Assembly: GCF_022376835.1 (NCBI RefSeq)
Contig: NZ_CP084606.1
Location: 1,110,501 to 1,174,500, forward strand
Reading direction: 5' to 3'
Length of the DNA stretch: 64,000 nt
DNA from: Brucepastera parasyntrophica
Lineage (GTDB): Bacteria > Spirochaetota > Spirochaetia > Treponematales > Treponemataceae
This document shows positions 1-7,766 of the stretch, piece by piece. Made by a program: the position numbers and the translations under genes. Numbering within the stretch: the first letter of the stretch is position 1; every line of letters begins with the position of its first letter. The notes beneath the pieces are model-generated. The model ran no database searches. It saw nothing but the letters and a program-made list of their open reading frames with translations, and was not told the origin of the DNA.

Positions 1-299
1 TCAATGAGTAGCCCATAATCATTGTAATCTCCGTATGATTGCAGGGGACGTTCAGGCATAAAAATCAGCCATGTAATTATCTGACTTCTCGCCAATTCAA
101 GCGTATGGGAAAATTGCGGGGAACTTTGATTGTAATAACCTTCTTTCTTCCGGAAAACTATATATTTCTCCCCCTTATATTTCCCTTTTTTATAGACAGA
201 TGGAAAATCTGGAATAATTTTTCCTTTATGACCAATTTTTCTGTAGCGGGTTCGAGTTCCAGGTATACGTTCAAAATAATAAATGGCATCCGGCTTCAT
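1..299 (-). CDS. Hypothetical protein of the integrative element (3' end outside window)
   Basis: An open frame starts at ATG 299, with AGGAG eight bases upstream, and runs without a stop to the left edge, giving 99 visible codons. The product is basic and rich in Lys, Arg and Tyr, with no signal peptide or membrane segment in the visible part. I do not recognise a family. It begins two bases after the stop of the small DUF2292-like gene, so it is the third gene of a leftward operon starting with an excisionase-like HTH gene. That context suggests an element-borne accessory gene. Its function is unknown and the protein continues outside the window. Confidence 0.6.
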   Translation of the reverse strand, partial: MKPDAIYYFERIPGTRTRYRKIGHKGKIIPDFPSVYKKGKYKGEKYIVFRKKEGYYNQSSPQFSHTLELARSQIITWLIFMPERPLQSYGDYNDYGLLI

Positions 300-301
300 T
301 T

Positions 302-472
302 TTATTTCTCCTGTTCCCGTGTATTTTCCGTTATGGAGTGAGTAATATCCACAACCCGCCCATTATGGATTTTCAGGGTAGCGCTGACCGAACCATAACG
401 GATTTTTGCGGCATTCTCGCAAAGCCGTTCTGCAATATTGATGACCTTTAGGCTTGCTTGTTTTTCATTCAT
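302..472 (-). CDS. Small DUF2292 (YezD-like) protein
   Basis: This 56-residue protein contains the pattern IRYGSVSATLKIHNGRVVDI followed by a charged tail, the layout of the DUF2292/YezD family of small proteins, whose function is unknown. The start at 472 is chosen because it has AAAGGA about nine bases upstream and overlaps the preceding stop codon as ATGA. That arrangement indicates translational coupling to the excisionase-like gene. An in-frame upstream ATG-like start would run deep into that gene and has no better ribosome site. The gene belongs to the mobile element's small operon. Confidence 0.6.
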   Translation of the reverse strand: MNEKQASLKVINIAERLCENAAKIRYGSVSATLKIHNGRVVDITHSITENTREQEK

Positions 473-663
473 TTCAGGCCATCCTTTATTTGTGTATTCC
501 GGATGAGCCATTCGTCCAGTTCGGATTTCCGGTAAAGAACCCTCCGCCTGATTTTGATTCGTGGTATAGGCAAACTGTCCAGAGTAGTTTTACATATACC
601 CAAAAACGTTGCCGCTTCCTCACGGCTTAAAACTTCTCTACCTGATATTTCAGAATTAAGCAT
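469..663 (-). CDS. Excisionase-type helix-turn-helix protein
   Basis: This 64-residue protein has the signature of a MerR-like HTH_17 excisionase domain: VLSREEAATFLGICKTTLDS, then a basic wing (IKIRRRVLYRKSELDEWL). Such proteins bind DNA and either direct excision by a tyrosine recombinase or act as small regulators. The start at 663 has a strong GAGGAGG ribosome site six bases upstream. A longer in-frame reading to 696 exists but lacks one. It shares the element with the integrase at 2937-4400, which supports a recombination-directionality role. That role is inferred from context and not shown by the sequence. Confidence 0.7.
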   Translation of the reverse strand: MLNSEISGREVLSREEAATFLGICKTTLDSLPIPRIKIRRRVLYRKSELDEWLIRNTQIKDGLK

Positions 664-771
664 ATCTAACCTCCTCATGCAATTTTTTCTTTGCATGTTA
701 TAAAATAAATATATTTTTTAAGCATTGATAAGGCTAAATCCGTAGAGGTTTGTTTTGAGTTTATTCTGGGT

Positions 772-1407
772 TTAATTAGAAAAAAGCAGTTTTTCTATCT
801 CATTCCATTCTTTCGGAGGTGTATTGTTTCTCCCATTTTTTAATGTTGATTTTCCTGGTGAATTCCCGTTTATCAAAATATGTTGATTTATTACTTTGTA
901 TTCTGTATATCCCGCGGTTGAAAAAATTAAACCTACACAACCCTTTGCACATTTGAAGTTATAAAAGCCGTTTTCATAAACTACCATTTTGATATCAAGT
1001 GCTTTTTTCATGGCGTTATAAGCATCGGGTGCAGTATTTTCGAGAAGCACCATAAAAAAGTGTTTATAACAATCAGGCAACTCTTCACTATCTACTAAGC
1101 TATGATCCTTGGTTTTTGGTGCTGAATCACTGTTTGTGGTAAATAATTCTTTATCATCTAGTGAGTCACGATTTTTGATATAAGAAGCTAAAGAATCAAA
1201 GCATCTTTTTAGCTCTTTCTTTTGAATTTCTATAGATTTTTTATTTTCTATTTTTTCTAAGCCTACATCATAACATTGTTTCATCATTTGAACTGCATTT
1301 GTTCCATTGATTTTCTTGTCATTCCATTCAGTGAAAATTTTGCCCATTTCTCCCATATCTTGGGAATAGTCATGATTATTTAGCAAACGATATTCTTTTG
1401 GTGTCAT
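772..1407 (-). CDS. Hypothetical protein
   Basis: This 211-residue, soluble, Lys-rich protein matches no family I know. The start at 1407 follows AGGAG by ten bases. A GTG start at 1446 in the same frame is possible, but a TATAAT hexamer lies only about 7-12 bases upstream of it, which would place the transcript start at or after the GTG. The N-terminal half looks helical and charged. The C-terminal half has a Cys-containing segment (FKCAKGCVGLIF) followed by a beta-rich stretch. It stands alone on the leftward strand inside the AT-rich integrative element. Confidence 0.6.
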   Translation of the reverse strand: MTPKEYRLLNNHDYSQDMGEMGKIFTEWNDKKINGTNAVQMMKQCYDVGLEKIENKKSIEIQKKELKRCFDSLASYIKNRDSLDDKELFTTNSDSAPKTKDHSLVDSEELPDCYKHFFMVLLENTAPDAYNAMKKALDIKMVVYENGFYNFKCAKGCVGLIFSTAGYTEYKVINQHILINGNSPGKSTLKNGRNNTPPKEWNEIEKLLFSN

Positions 1408-1598
1408 TTCCTTTATTCTCCTTATAAAATTTTTTTGCCCTTTCACCTTATATTATAGGAATTTAATGTAGAACATTATGATTTTAGAAAACGACTGCAT
1501 TATGAATGTGGCATTTTGATTAAATATTGTAAAAAATTGTATTTTATAAATAAAAAATCCCCCGGCATAGCGGGGGAACTTGTGTGCAATCTTCTCTT

Positions 1599-2393
1599 TT
1601 ATGGCACTCTTATGAAATCCATTTTATCACCATCGGCAAATGTTATTTTTAAAGTATTTCTATCAAGAATATATTCCATTTCTTCAATTAAAATACCATT
1701 CTCATCAACAGCTCTAATTTTATTTCCGGAAAGGATATATGGAATTGGCTCGCCTTTTTTTATCAATTTGTTTCTTTCATAAGTTTCATTAACCATTTGA
1801 CCATTAGAGAATATAATTCTATATTCTTTTGGATAAATGGATACCTTCCATGTATCTTCAAGCATTTTATATCTTGCAAGTATTTCCTGATTATAGTAAT
1901 TTTCATTTTGATAATTTAATATATTATAATAAGTATCGATGGAAGATAAATCCATTGAGGCGAGAAAAATAAATAAATTATTTTTTTCCCATGCTGACAT
2001 GCTATTTGTTTCATTTTTCGGATTTCCAAACTCTCTTATCAACTTATTCTTAATTTCAATAGATTTCCGTTCAAGTTTCTGAGTATCCGGATAATCTATC
2101 CTAATCAATCCACCAACTAATTTATTGGAATGAAATGAGAGAGTGTATTTTGCATCATCTGAACCATATTTACTATCAACAGAAAAACTTGATCTTAAAC
2201 CATACTTTTTCAAATCTTCACTATCATTTTGGTTAGAATTTTCTTCTTTTATTTCCAGCCCTGTCTTAATGATGATTTCTTTTGCTTTTGAATATTCAAT
2301 ACCATAAGGTAACCCTAGAATATCACTTTTTGTCCCGCCGGAACAAGAAATGCAGAATAAACATAATAGAAAAGTCCAAATAAACGTTTTCAT
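1599..2393 (-). CDS. Hypothetical lipoprotein
   Basis: The 264-residue product begins with a lipoprotein signal (short basic start, hydrophobic core, lipobox FCISC with Cys17), so it should be lipid-anchored after signal peptidase II cleavage. The rest is a soluble, Lys/Glu/Asn-rich domain with no recognised family. Near the C-terminus is a strand-rich part ending TLKITFADGDKMDFIRVP. AAGGAG lies six bases before the ATG. It is divergent from the XRE regulator at 2621, with a 227-base spacer containing palindromes, so that regulator may control it. It is probably cargo of the integrative element. Confidence 0.65.
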   Translation of the reverse strand: MKTFIWTFLLCLFCISCSGGTKSDILGLPYGIEYSKAKEIIIKTGLEIKEENSNQNDSEDLKKYGLRSSFSVDSKYGSDDAKYTLSFHSNKLVGGLIRIDYPDTQKLERKSIEIKNKLIREFGNPKNETNSMSAWEKNNLFIFLASMDLSSIDTYYNILNYQNENYYNQEILARYKMLEDTWKVSIYPKEYRIIFSNGQMVNETYERNKLIKKGEPIPYILSGNKIRAVDENGILIEEMEYILDRNTLKITFADGDKMDFIRVP

Positions 2394-2430
2394 AAAAGCT
2401 CCTTATTAATCCTTCTTAGTTGTTTTAACC

Positions 2431-2533
2431 ATTGCTAATAGCAATATAACTATAATTTTAATAGCTATTTGCAATACGATCAAGGCCAATAAGATAATAA
2501 TTACCTAGCTATCAGAATTACTTTTTGTAATTC
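2431..2533. promoter_or_regulatory. Palindromes between lipoprotein gene and XRE regulator
   Basis: Two perfect inverted repeats lie in the divergent intergenic region. ATTGCTA-A-TAGCAAT is at 2431-2445, and GAATTAC-ttttt-GTAATTC is at 2515-2533. Short palindromes of this size between a phage-type regulator and its divergent neighbour are typical operator sites. Binding by the adjacent XRE protein is an inference. Confidence 0.4.
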
Positions 2534-2620
2534 GTAACTTGGGTGCAATATATGAGGTGATTTTTATCCAATCCGTTATATATAAGTACATATTTTTAAA
2601 ACGAGGGATCAAGGTAGGAT

Positions 2621-2968
2621 ATGACGGAAGTTGAAATACGCGGTATTCTAAGCTCAAACTTAAAAAAATATCGAAATTATCGTAAATTCTCACAGGCTGA
2701 ATTGGCTGAAAAGCTTGATATTTCTATTCCTTTTCTGAGTGATGTTGAGAATGGCAGAAAATGGATTTCTCCGTTAACTTTGGTAAAATTGGCTTCTGCC
2801 TTGGATATAGAACCTTATGAGCTATTTAAGCCTGAAAATGCTGTATCGCCGGAAATAACAACCGCCTTAACAAATTGGAGTAATGATATTGTCGAGGCGG
2901 TCACCCAAACCGTGAAAAACATACAAACCTGTTATCTTACGCAGGGAAATGTACCACCGGAAAACTAA
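2621..2968 (+). CDS. XRE-family transcriptional regulator
   Basis: This 115-residue protein has an N-terminal Cro/C1-type helix-turn-helix (about residues 10-65; LKKYRNYRKFSQAELAEKLDISIPFLSDVENGRK) followed by a short helical tail without a recognisable effector domain. AAGGTAGG precedes the ATG. The size and position next to an integrase suggest the maintenance or decision regulator of the mobile element. Its 3' end overlaps the 3' end of the convergent integrase gene by 32 bases, so the two transcripts are antisense to each other there. Confidence 0.8.
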   Translation: MTEVEIRGILSSNLKKYRNYRKFSQAELAEKLDISIPFLSDVENGRKWISPLTLVKLASALDIEPYELFKPENAVSPEITTALTNWSNDIVEAVTQTVKNIQTCYLTQGNVPPEN

Positions 2969-4400
2969 TCTTTTCTTCCGGCAATATATCCCCAAAAGTT
3001 TCTATCTGGGCCTGCTTGATTCGCTCCCGGTCTCCGGCAATCCTATGCCCGGCGTAATGATCAAGCATAACCAGCGTCTTATGTCCGGTTTGGGATTGCA
3101 GGAGTTTTTCATCAATCCGGGGCCTCATATAAGCAGTAAAGTAATGCCGCCAGCCATGAAAGGTATAGGCCATTACCGATTCCTGACTGAGTCCGGTTTT
3201 TATCAATGCGTCTTTCAGGTCACGCCTGAAAATATCCTGTTCCATAGGTTTGTTTGAAAATTTTTCCGCCCAGAATACAAAGCTGTCCATGTCCTGGCCG
3301 TGGGGATTACTTTTTGCCATCTCTATTAACTCACGCATAAGCCCCGGAAAAGGAACCTCGACAGTCCTGGTTTCATTATTCTTTGTGGTTTTCAGGCCGT
3401 CCTGAAAATTCCAGCTATGCCTGATATAAAGACAATCCTGTCCTAAATCCTGTATCCGTAAACCCTGAATCTCTCCCGCCCGCATTCCGGTAACCATTGC
3501 CAGCATATTGGCAAGCCTTGATCTTTCATCCTTCCAGTTAACTTTAAAAAGGGCTTTGGCCTGTTCCGGAGTTAATATCTGGCGTTCTTTGGATTTACCG
3601 GAAAACCAGGTTATTCCCGATGTAACATCTTTTTCTATCATTTCTTTTTGAAAGGCCCACGCAAGGGGAACAGTCCCCGCCTGTATTATGGTATTTCTTC
3701 TTGAGGCTGATTTCGGAAAGCGGACAATCGGGCGGACTTTGGGAGCGGCGTTTTTCCGGTTCGGTTTCCGTAAGCCCGCTTTGATTTCAGCTTGTTCCTT
3801 TTCTTTTTCTTCCTGTAACGCCCTGTCTATTTCAGCCTGCTCTTTTTGGGCTTGTTCAGGCAGAGTTTCCAGATGGGTAATAAAGGCTTCTATATCCTGC
3901 CGGGTAATCTCGCCCAGGGCCTTACCACGAAAAAAAGGCGCCCAGTATCTTATGACCGTTCCGGTCATTTCGATAGCATAGCGCCTGTGGATTCCGTGGT
4001 TCCTTCGTAACTTTTCTTTTATGTAAGGGGATTTATCCCAGTCCCAGAAGTCGGTCAGGTATGTTATAAAATCTATTGCCTGTTTACTTTCTTCAAGGAT
4101 ATATGACTTCAGCAGTCCCCGGCGCTGAAGCTCTTTGCAGATAAACTCAGCGTCGGCTTTGGTCAGGTCAGCCTCTTTCGCTGTATCCCGCAGGGAATAC
4201 TTTTTCAGACTGACCATTTCCCCTTTTTGGGGTATGCCGTCCCTGAGCCATTCAAAGGCTATTTCTATGGCCTCTTTTTCAGTTTCTTTTTTGGTGTTAA
4301 TTGCTGGAAGGTATTTACCGGTTTGTTCGTTCTTGAATCTGACTGTGTAGAATTGCCGGTCGCTCCGTTTTAATACGGAAAAAGGAAGGTGTGTTTTCAT
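2937..4400 (-). CDS. Tyrosine recombinase / site-specific integrase
   Basis: This 487-residue protein carries the tyrosine recombinase catalytic set in its C-terminal half: Arg in TGMRAGEI, Lys in GLKTTKNNETR, His and Arg in HGWRHYF, His in GHKT and the nucleophile Tyr in DHYAGH. The N-terminal half contains an AP2-like arm region, a core-binding (SAM-like) helical domain and a coiled Glu/Lys insert. The gene starts 138 bases from the 3' end of the initiator tRNA and is read away from it, the usual arrangement for an element integrated at a tRNA 3' end. It would catalyse integration and excision of the element occupying 1 to about 4540. Confidence 0.93.
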   Translation of the reverse strand: MKTHLPFSVLKRSDRQFYTVRFKNEQTGKYLPAINTKKETEKEAIEIAFEWLRDGIPQKGEMVSLKKYSLRDTAKEADLTKADAEFICKELQRRGLLKSYILEESKQAIDFITYLTDFWDWDKSPYIKEKLRRNHGIHRRYAIEMTGTVIRYWAPFFRGKALGEITRQDIEAFITHLETLPEQAQKEQAEIDRALQEEKEKEQAEIKAGLRKPNRKNAAPKVRPIVRFPKSASRRNTIIQAGTVPLAWAFQKEMIEKDVTSGITWFSGKSKERQILTPEQAKALFKVNWKDERSRLANMLAMVTGMRAGEIQGLRIQDLGQDCLYIRHSWNFQDGLKTTKNNETRTVEVPFPGLMRELIEMAKSNPHGQDMDSFVFWAEKFSNKPMEQDIFRRDLKDALIKTGLSQESVMAYTFHGWRHYFTAYMRPRIDEKLLQSQTGHKTLVMLDHYAGHRIAGDRERIKQAQIETFGDILPEEKISFPVVHFPA

Positions 4401-4504
4401 GTCCCTAATCCTGTCCGTGACATTGAAAATGGATTTACGCCATTTTTTGTGCCACTTTGTCGCTATATGCGATGATTAAGGACATCGTTGTTTGGTAGTC
4501 CCGC

Positions 4505-4533
4505 CCTAATTCCCTATAACATAAAGAATTAGG
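4505..4533. repeat. Inverted repeat beside the tRNA 3' end
   Basis: CCTAATTC (4505-4512) and GAATTAGG (4526-4533) form a perfect 8-bp inverted repeat with a 13-base loop, ending five bases from the mature tRNA 3' end. It could be a recombinase core-binding pair at the attachment site or a weak terminator of the tRNA transcript. No U-tract follows on the minus strand. Confidence 0.4.
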
Positions 4534-4537
4534 ACTA

Positions 4538-4610
4538 TAGCAGGGCCAGGACTCGAACCTGGGACCTCCGGGTTATGAGCCCGACGAGCTGCCAACTGCT
4601 CTACCCTGCG
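4538..4610 (-). tRNA. Initiator tRNA-fMet (anticodon CAT)
   Basis: The 73-nt minus-strand sequence folds as a cloverleaf with a CAT anticodon. Two features mark it as the initiator rather than the elongator: three consecutive G:C pairs at the base of the anticodon stem (GGG/CCC around CTCATAA), and no Watson-Crick pair at position 1-72 (C1 against T72). The T arm (CCAGG-TTCGAGT-CCTGG) and D arm (GAGC/GCTC) are intact. CCA is not encoded. Its 3' half is the likely attachment site of the adjacent integrative element, and the copy is complete and should be functional. Confidence 0.93.
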
Positions 4611-4622
4611 TCGTATAATGTC

Positions 4623-4651
4623 ATACTATCAAAAAGATGGTATTGAGTCAA
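4623..4651 (-). promoter_or_regulatory. Sigma-70-type promoter of the initiator tRNA
   Basis: On the minus strand TTGACT (4646-4651) is followed by a 17-base spacer and TAGTAT (4623-4628), placing the transcript start about six bases upstream of the tRNA 5' end at 4610. Confidence 0.65.
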
Positions 4652-4744
4652 GCAACCCCGGCCGGTTCCTGCCGGAAAGCGGATAAATTAAGGAGAAAGC
4701 TTCACTTAACCGATTTAATCCGGCACGGGGATGCTGATCGGGAG

Positions 4745-4817
4745 TTTTGATATATCGCGCTATAGCATAATGCGATATATCAAAACACGATATATTACAA
4801 CGTGATACATCGTGCTT
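4745..4817. repeat. Cluster of palindromes built on GATATATC
   Basis: TTTTGATATATCGC (4745-4758) and GCGATATATCAAAA (4772-4785) form a perfect 14-bp inverted repeat with a 13-base loop that itself holds GCTATAGC. It is followed by further related words (CACGATATATTA, GTGATACATCGTG) ending near 4817. No coding potential is seen. It lies in the 480-base spacer between the tRNA and the OmpA gene. The role is unknown: a multi-site operator or a small structured RNA is possible. Confidence 0.55.
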
Positions 4818-4874
4818 CCCTGCTCATAAAGTATTAGGAGGAGAACCCCGGTATTTCCACCGCAATCCGCCCGT

Positions 4875-4919
4875 AAAAAAACCCGGCAGGTAAAAGGAGG
4901 AGCTTAAAACCCTGCCGGG
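4875..4919 (-). terminator. Rho-independent terminator on the minus strand with no gene upstream
   Basis: CCCGGCAGG (4882-4890) pairs with CCTGCCGGG (4911-4919). On the minus strand the stem is followed directly by seven T residues, a textbook intrinsic terminator. No minus-strand gene precedes it, because the OmpA gene to the right is on the plus strand. A short untranslated transcript from about 4920-5090 is one explanation. Confidence 0.6.
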
Positions 4920-5094
4920 ATAACAAAAGGAGGTTGTTTATACAGCTTTATGTATTCAGCTTCAAAACATACACTAATATAATAACAATGATCCTGAAAC
5001 GTTACAGTGTTTTTGGAAAATACGGAGAAGCCTGCCAACATGTAACATTGTAAAAACCTGTAATAGTTTTTTTCAAAACGCCGATATTCGTAGT

Positions 5095-6318
5095 ATGAAA
5101 AAGCGTCTCCGCACCGGCATTGTCTTCTTTATTTTCTCGATACTGCCCTTCTTCTCAGCGGCGGAAACCTTCCGCTACCGTTTTTTTGAAGGGGATTCCT
5201 ACCGCATCAATTCGGTTGTGCGTGAAACCGTATATATTAACCGCAGATATTCCCACAGCGCGGAAATTACAAACAGGATAACAGTCCAGGTTTCCGATGT
5301 TGACAAAAAGGCTGGGGATTCTTTTTACTCGGCCCGTCATTACTGTACTTTTATGACCAGTGAGCAGACCAACAACCGGTCCTTTACCTGGGGCCGCGAA
5401 TATGAAAGTATCTTCCGGCGGGATGAAGTCGGAGTATATACCATAGGTGACGAGTACTTTATGCCCGTTGTCCGGAATGTTCCCACTTTTCCCGAATATA
5501 ATGTGGAACCCGGAGATACATGGACAGGAACAGGCGAAGAAGTGCATGATCTCCGTGACCAGCTCGGACTGGAAAAACCTTTCAGGGTGCCGTTTGAGGT
5601 TTCATATCTTTACAAGGAAACGGTTGAAGAAGAAGGGAAAACACTCCACCATATTCAGGCTGAATATACCCTTTTTTTTGAAACGCCGGGACGTCCGTCT
5701 GATTATTCGGTCAATTATCCCGTGAATACCCAGGGATTTTCCAGACAGCAGATTTACTGGGATAATGAGGCCGGAATGATCCAGTATTATACGGAAGAAT
5801 TCCATATCAGGATGCAGCTTGCCTCGGGGATTGTGCTTGAATTCCGCGGAGAGGCGGAGGCTACGGTCACGGAAAATACGGCCCTGGACAGGACACGGAT
5901 TGTCCGGGAAATGAATGAGGAAATAGCCCGCCTGAATATCCCTGACACCCTGGTCAGTGAAACCGAAGAAGGGATTACGATAACTCTTGAAAATATACAA
6001 TTTGAACCTGATTCCGCAAATCTGCTTCCTCTTGAAAAGGAAAAAATAACCCGGCTTGCCGCTCTTCTTGAGCGCTACCCCGATAAGGAACTGCTTATCA
6101 GCGGGCATACCGCCCTCGCGGGAACGGCAGGCAGCAGGCAGAAACTTTCAGAGGCAAGGGCCGAGGCGGTCGCCGCTTATCTGGTCCAGATGGGAGTCCG
6201 GAGCAAATATAATGTATACACCAGAGGTTTCGGGGCGGAAAAACCTCTGGTGCCGAATACCACCGAAGCGAACCGATCCCGGAACCGCCGGGTTGAAATC
6301 ACCATTCTCGAAAAATAG
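5095..6318 (+). CDS. OmpA-family outer membrane / cell-wall anchoring protein
   Basis: The 407-residue protein has a Sec signal peptide (cleavage near AA-ET, residues 23-24), a beta-rich domain of about 260 residues of unknown family, and a C-terminal OmpA domain (about 300-407). That domain carries the peptidoglycan-binding pattern: LISGHTA, LSEARAEAVAAYL, GFGAEKPLVPN and NRSRNRRVEI. It would sit in the periplasm or outer membrane and grip peptidoglycan. The charge-rich start MKKRLR is the only plausible one. No clear Shine-Dalgarno motif is seen. It appears monocistronic. Confidence 0.85.
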   Translation: MKKRLRTGIVFFIFSILPFFSAAETFRYRFFEGDSYRINSVVRETVYINRRYSHSAEITNRITVQVSDVDKKAGDSFYSARHYCTFMTSEQTNNRSFTWGREYESIFRRDEVGVYTIGDEYFMPVVRNVPTFPEYNVEPGDTWTGTGEEVHDLRDQLGLEKPFRVPFEVSYLYKETVEEEGKTLHHIQAEYTLFFETPGRPSDYSVNYPVNTQGFSRQQIYWDNEAGMIQYYTEEFHIRMQLASGIVLEFRGEAEATVTENTALDRTRIVREMNEEIARLNIPDTLVSETEEGITITLENIQFEPDSANLLPLEKEKITRLAALLERYPDKELLISGHTALAGTAGSRQKLSEARAEAVAAYLVQMGVRSKYNVYTRGFGAEKPLVPNTTEANRSRNRRVEITILEK

Positions 6319-6446
6319 CGGGGCCGGATGGATTTTAAAATCCCTTGTTCAGGAACAATGATCCTCCTTTCCTGTAAAGAAAACCCCGCAAAAGTAAAAA
6401 AATGGTAACATTCCATTTTCGCACGGATAATGGGCTTGAATAAATC

Positions 6447-6475
6447 TTGATAGTTTCTCCGATTAATGATACATA
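6447..6475 (+). promoter_or_regulatory. Candidate promoter of the PRPP synthase gene
   Basis: TTGATA (6447-6452), a 17-base spacer and TACATA (6470-6475) precede the prs start at 6496, with GGGGAG between. The -10 lies inside a near-palindrome, GATACATATTATGTATC, at about 6468-6484, which could be an operator. Confidence 0.45.
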
Positions 6476-6495
6476 TTATGTATCGGGGAGATTAC

Positions 6496-7764
6496 ATGAC
6501 ATATTCAGAGCCAACTGATCTTGCAATTGTTGCCTGTCCGGGCGGTGAAAAGTTCGCTGATGAGACTATCCATCATCTGAACCATATTTACCGCCGTCGC
6601 TTTAACCAGAAAAGTGATGTCCTGGCAAAACGTTATGATATGGAAAAAACCAGCCTCATAAAGGACATCAACTTCTACAATGACCTGCAGACATCTGATA
6701 TTTGCATTAAAGGTGACATAAAAAAGTACAGGGCTCCGGGTTTCAAGGTAAAAAGCCGTTTTACCTGGTTTATGAATGGGGAATTCAAGACTGAATTACT
6801 GGACTGCATCAGGGGAAAGGATGTTTTTATCTTTCAGGATGTGGAAAACCACCAGGAGCTGACCCTGAATGACGGCAAAAATAAAATGAGGCTGTCGGTA
6901 AATGACCATATCATGTGTCTTCTGGTAACAATTGATGCGGTGCGGCATGCCGGGGCAAAACGCATTACACTGGTTTTGCCGGTATATCCCTATAGCCGGC
7001 AGCACAAGAAAAAAGGCCGCGAAGGGCTTACGGCAAGTCTGCTCGGTCATTTATATGAAAACCTCGGAGTGAGCCAGGTTATTACACTGGACATTCATTC
7101 CCGTGAAATTGAAAATGCTTTTTATTCAGCCAGGATAGAAAATCTCCACGCAAGCTACCAGATTATCCGGGAACTTTCAAAAATTGTCGATCTGACCAGC
7201 GGCGAGGATGATCTTGTGGTTGTGTCGCCGGATACCGGGGCCGTCGACCGCAATAAATTCTACGCAACCGGTCTGAAAAAGTCCCTCGCGATGATTTACA
7301 AGGAAAGGGACTATTCTGTAGTTACCCAGAACGCGACCGACACAAATATTACCAGTATCAAACTGCTCGGGGATGTTTCGGGGAAGGTTGCCTTTCTTGC
7401 CGATGACATGCTTGGCACCGGAGGAACGCTGCTCAAGGCCATGGAATTTCTGAAGGAAAAAGGGGCCACAAAGGTTATTGCAGCCATAAGCCTGCCCTTC
7501 TTTACGGGCAATGCCATCGAATTATTCGATGAGGCATATGCAAAGGGTCACTTTTACCGCATTATTGGCACCAATGCCGTTTATCATGAAGAACTGCTGA
7601 AAAAGGAATGGTATATTAAAACCAGTGTTTCCCGTTTATTTGCGCAGGTTATTTCACGGCTGCATCATAACCAGTCCCTCAGCGACCTGCTCGATAACCG
7701 GAACATTATTGAAAAACTGGTAAAACAGGACAAACCGGCCGAAACGGATCAGACAAAATCCTGA
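6496..7764 (+). CDS. prs: Ribose-phosphate pyrophosphokinase (PRPP synthase)
   Basis: The product transfers pyrophosphate from ATP to ribose 5-phosphate, making PRPP for purine, pyrimidine, His and Trp synthesis. Evidence is the flexible-loop and ATP region (LPVYPYSRQHKKKGREGLTA), the metal-binding stretch TLDIHSREIENAF and the PRPP loop DDMLGTGGTLLKAM. At 422 residues it is about 100 longer than the common bacterial enzyme, with an N-terminal extension and an insert around residues 60-95. The start at 6496 (MTYSEP) has GGGGAG upstream. An ATG at 6466 is in frame but has no ribosome site and overlaps the putative promoter. A sugar kinase and a HAD phosphatase follow closely. Confidence 0.9.
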   Translation: MTYSEPTDLAIVACPGGEKFADETIHHLNHIYRRRFNQKSDVLAKRYDMEKTSLIKDINFYNDLQTSDICIKGDIKKYRAPGFKVKSRFTWFMNGEFKTELLDCIRGKDVFIFQDVENHQELTLNDGKNKMRLSVNDHIMCLLVTIDAVRHAGAKRITLVLPVYPYSRQHKKKGREGLTASLLGHLYENLGVSQVITLDIHSREIENAFYSARIENLHASYQIIRELSKIVDLTSGEDDLVVVSPDTGAVDRNKFYATGLKKSLAMIYKERDYSVVTQNATDTNITSIKLLGDVSGKVAFLADDMLGTGGTLLKAMEFLKEKGATKVIAAISLPFFTGNAIELFDEAYAKGHFYRIIGTNAVYHEELLKKEWYIKTSVSRLFAQVISRLHHNQSLSDLLDNRNIIEKLVKQDKPAETDQTKS

Positions 7765-7766
7765 AA

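Noticed and set aside
39..341. 100-codon plus-strand frame at the left edge
   Set aside because: It is opposite a better-supported leftward operon (coupled starts, AGGAG sites) and has no start signal.
1453..1458. TATAAT hexamer upstream of the 772-1407 gene as a full promoter
   Set aside because: No acceptable -35 was found at 16-18 bases. It is used only as an argument for the start codon and not listed as a promoter.
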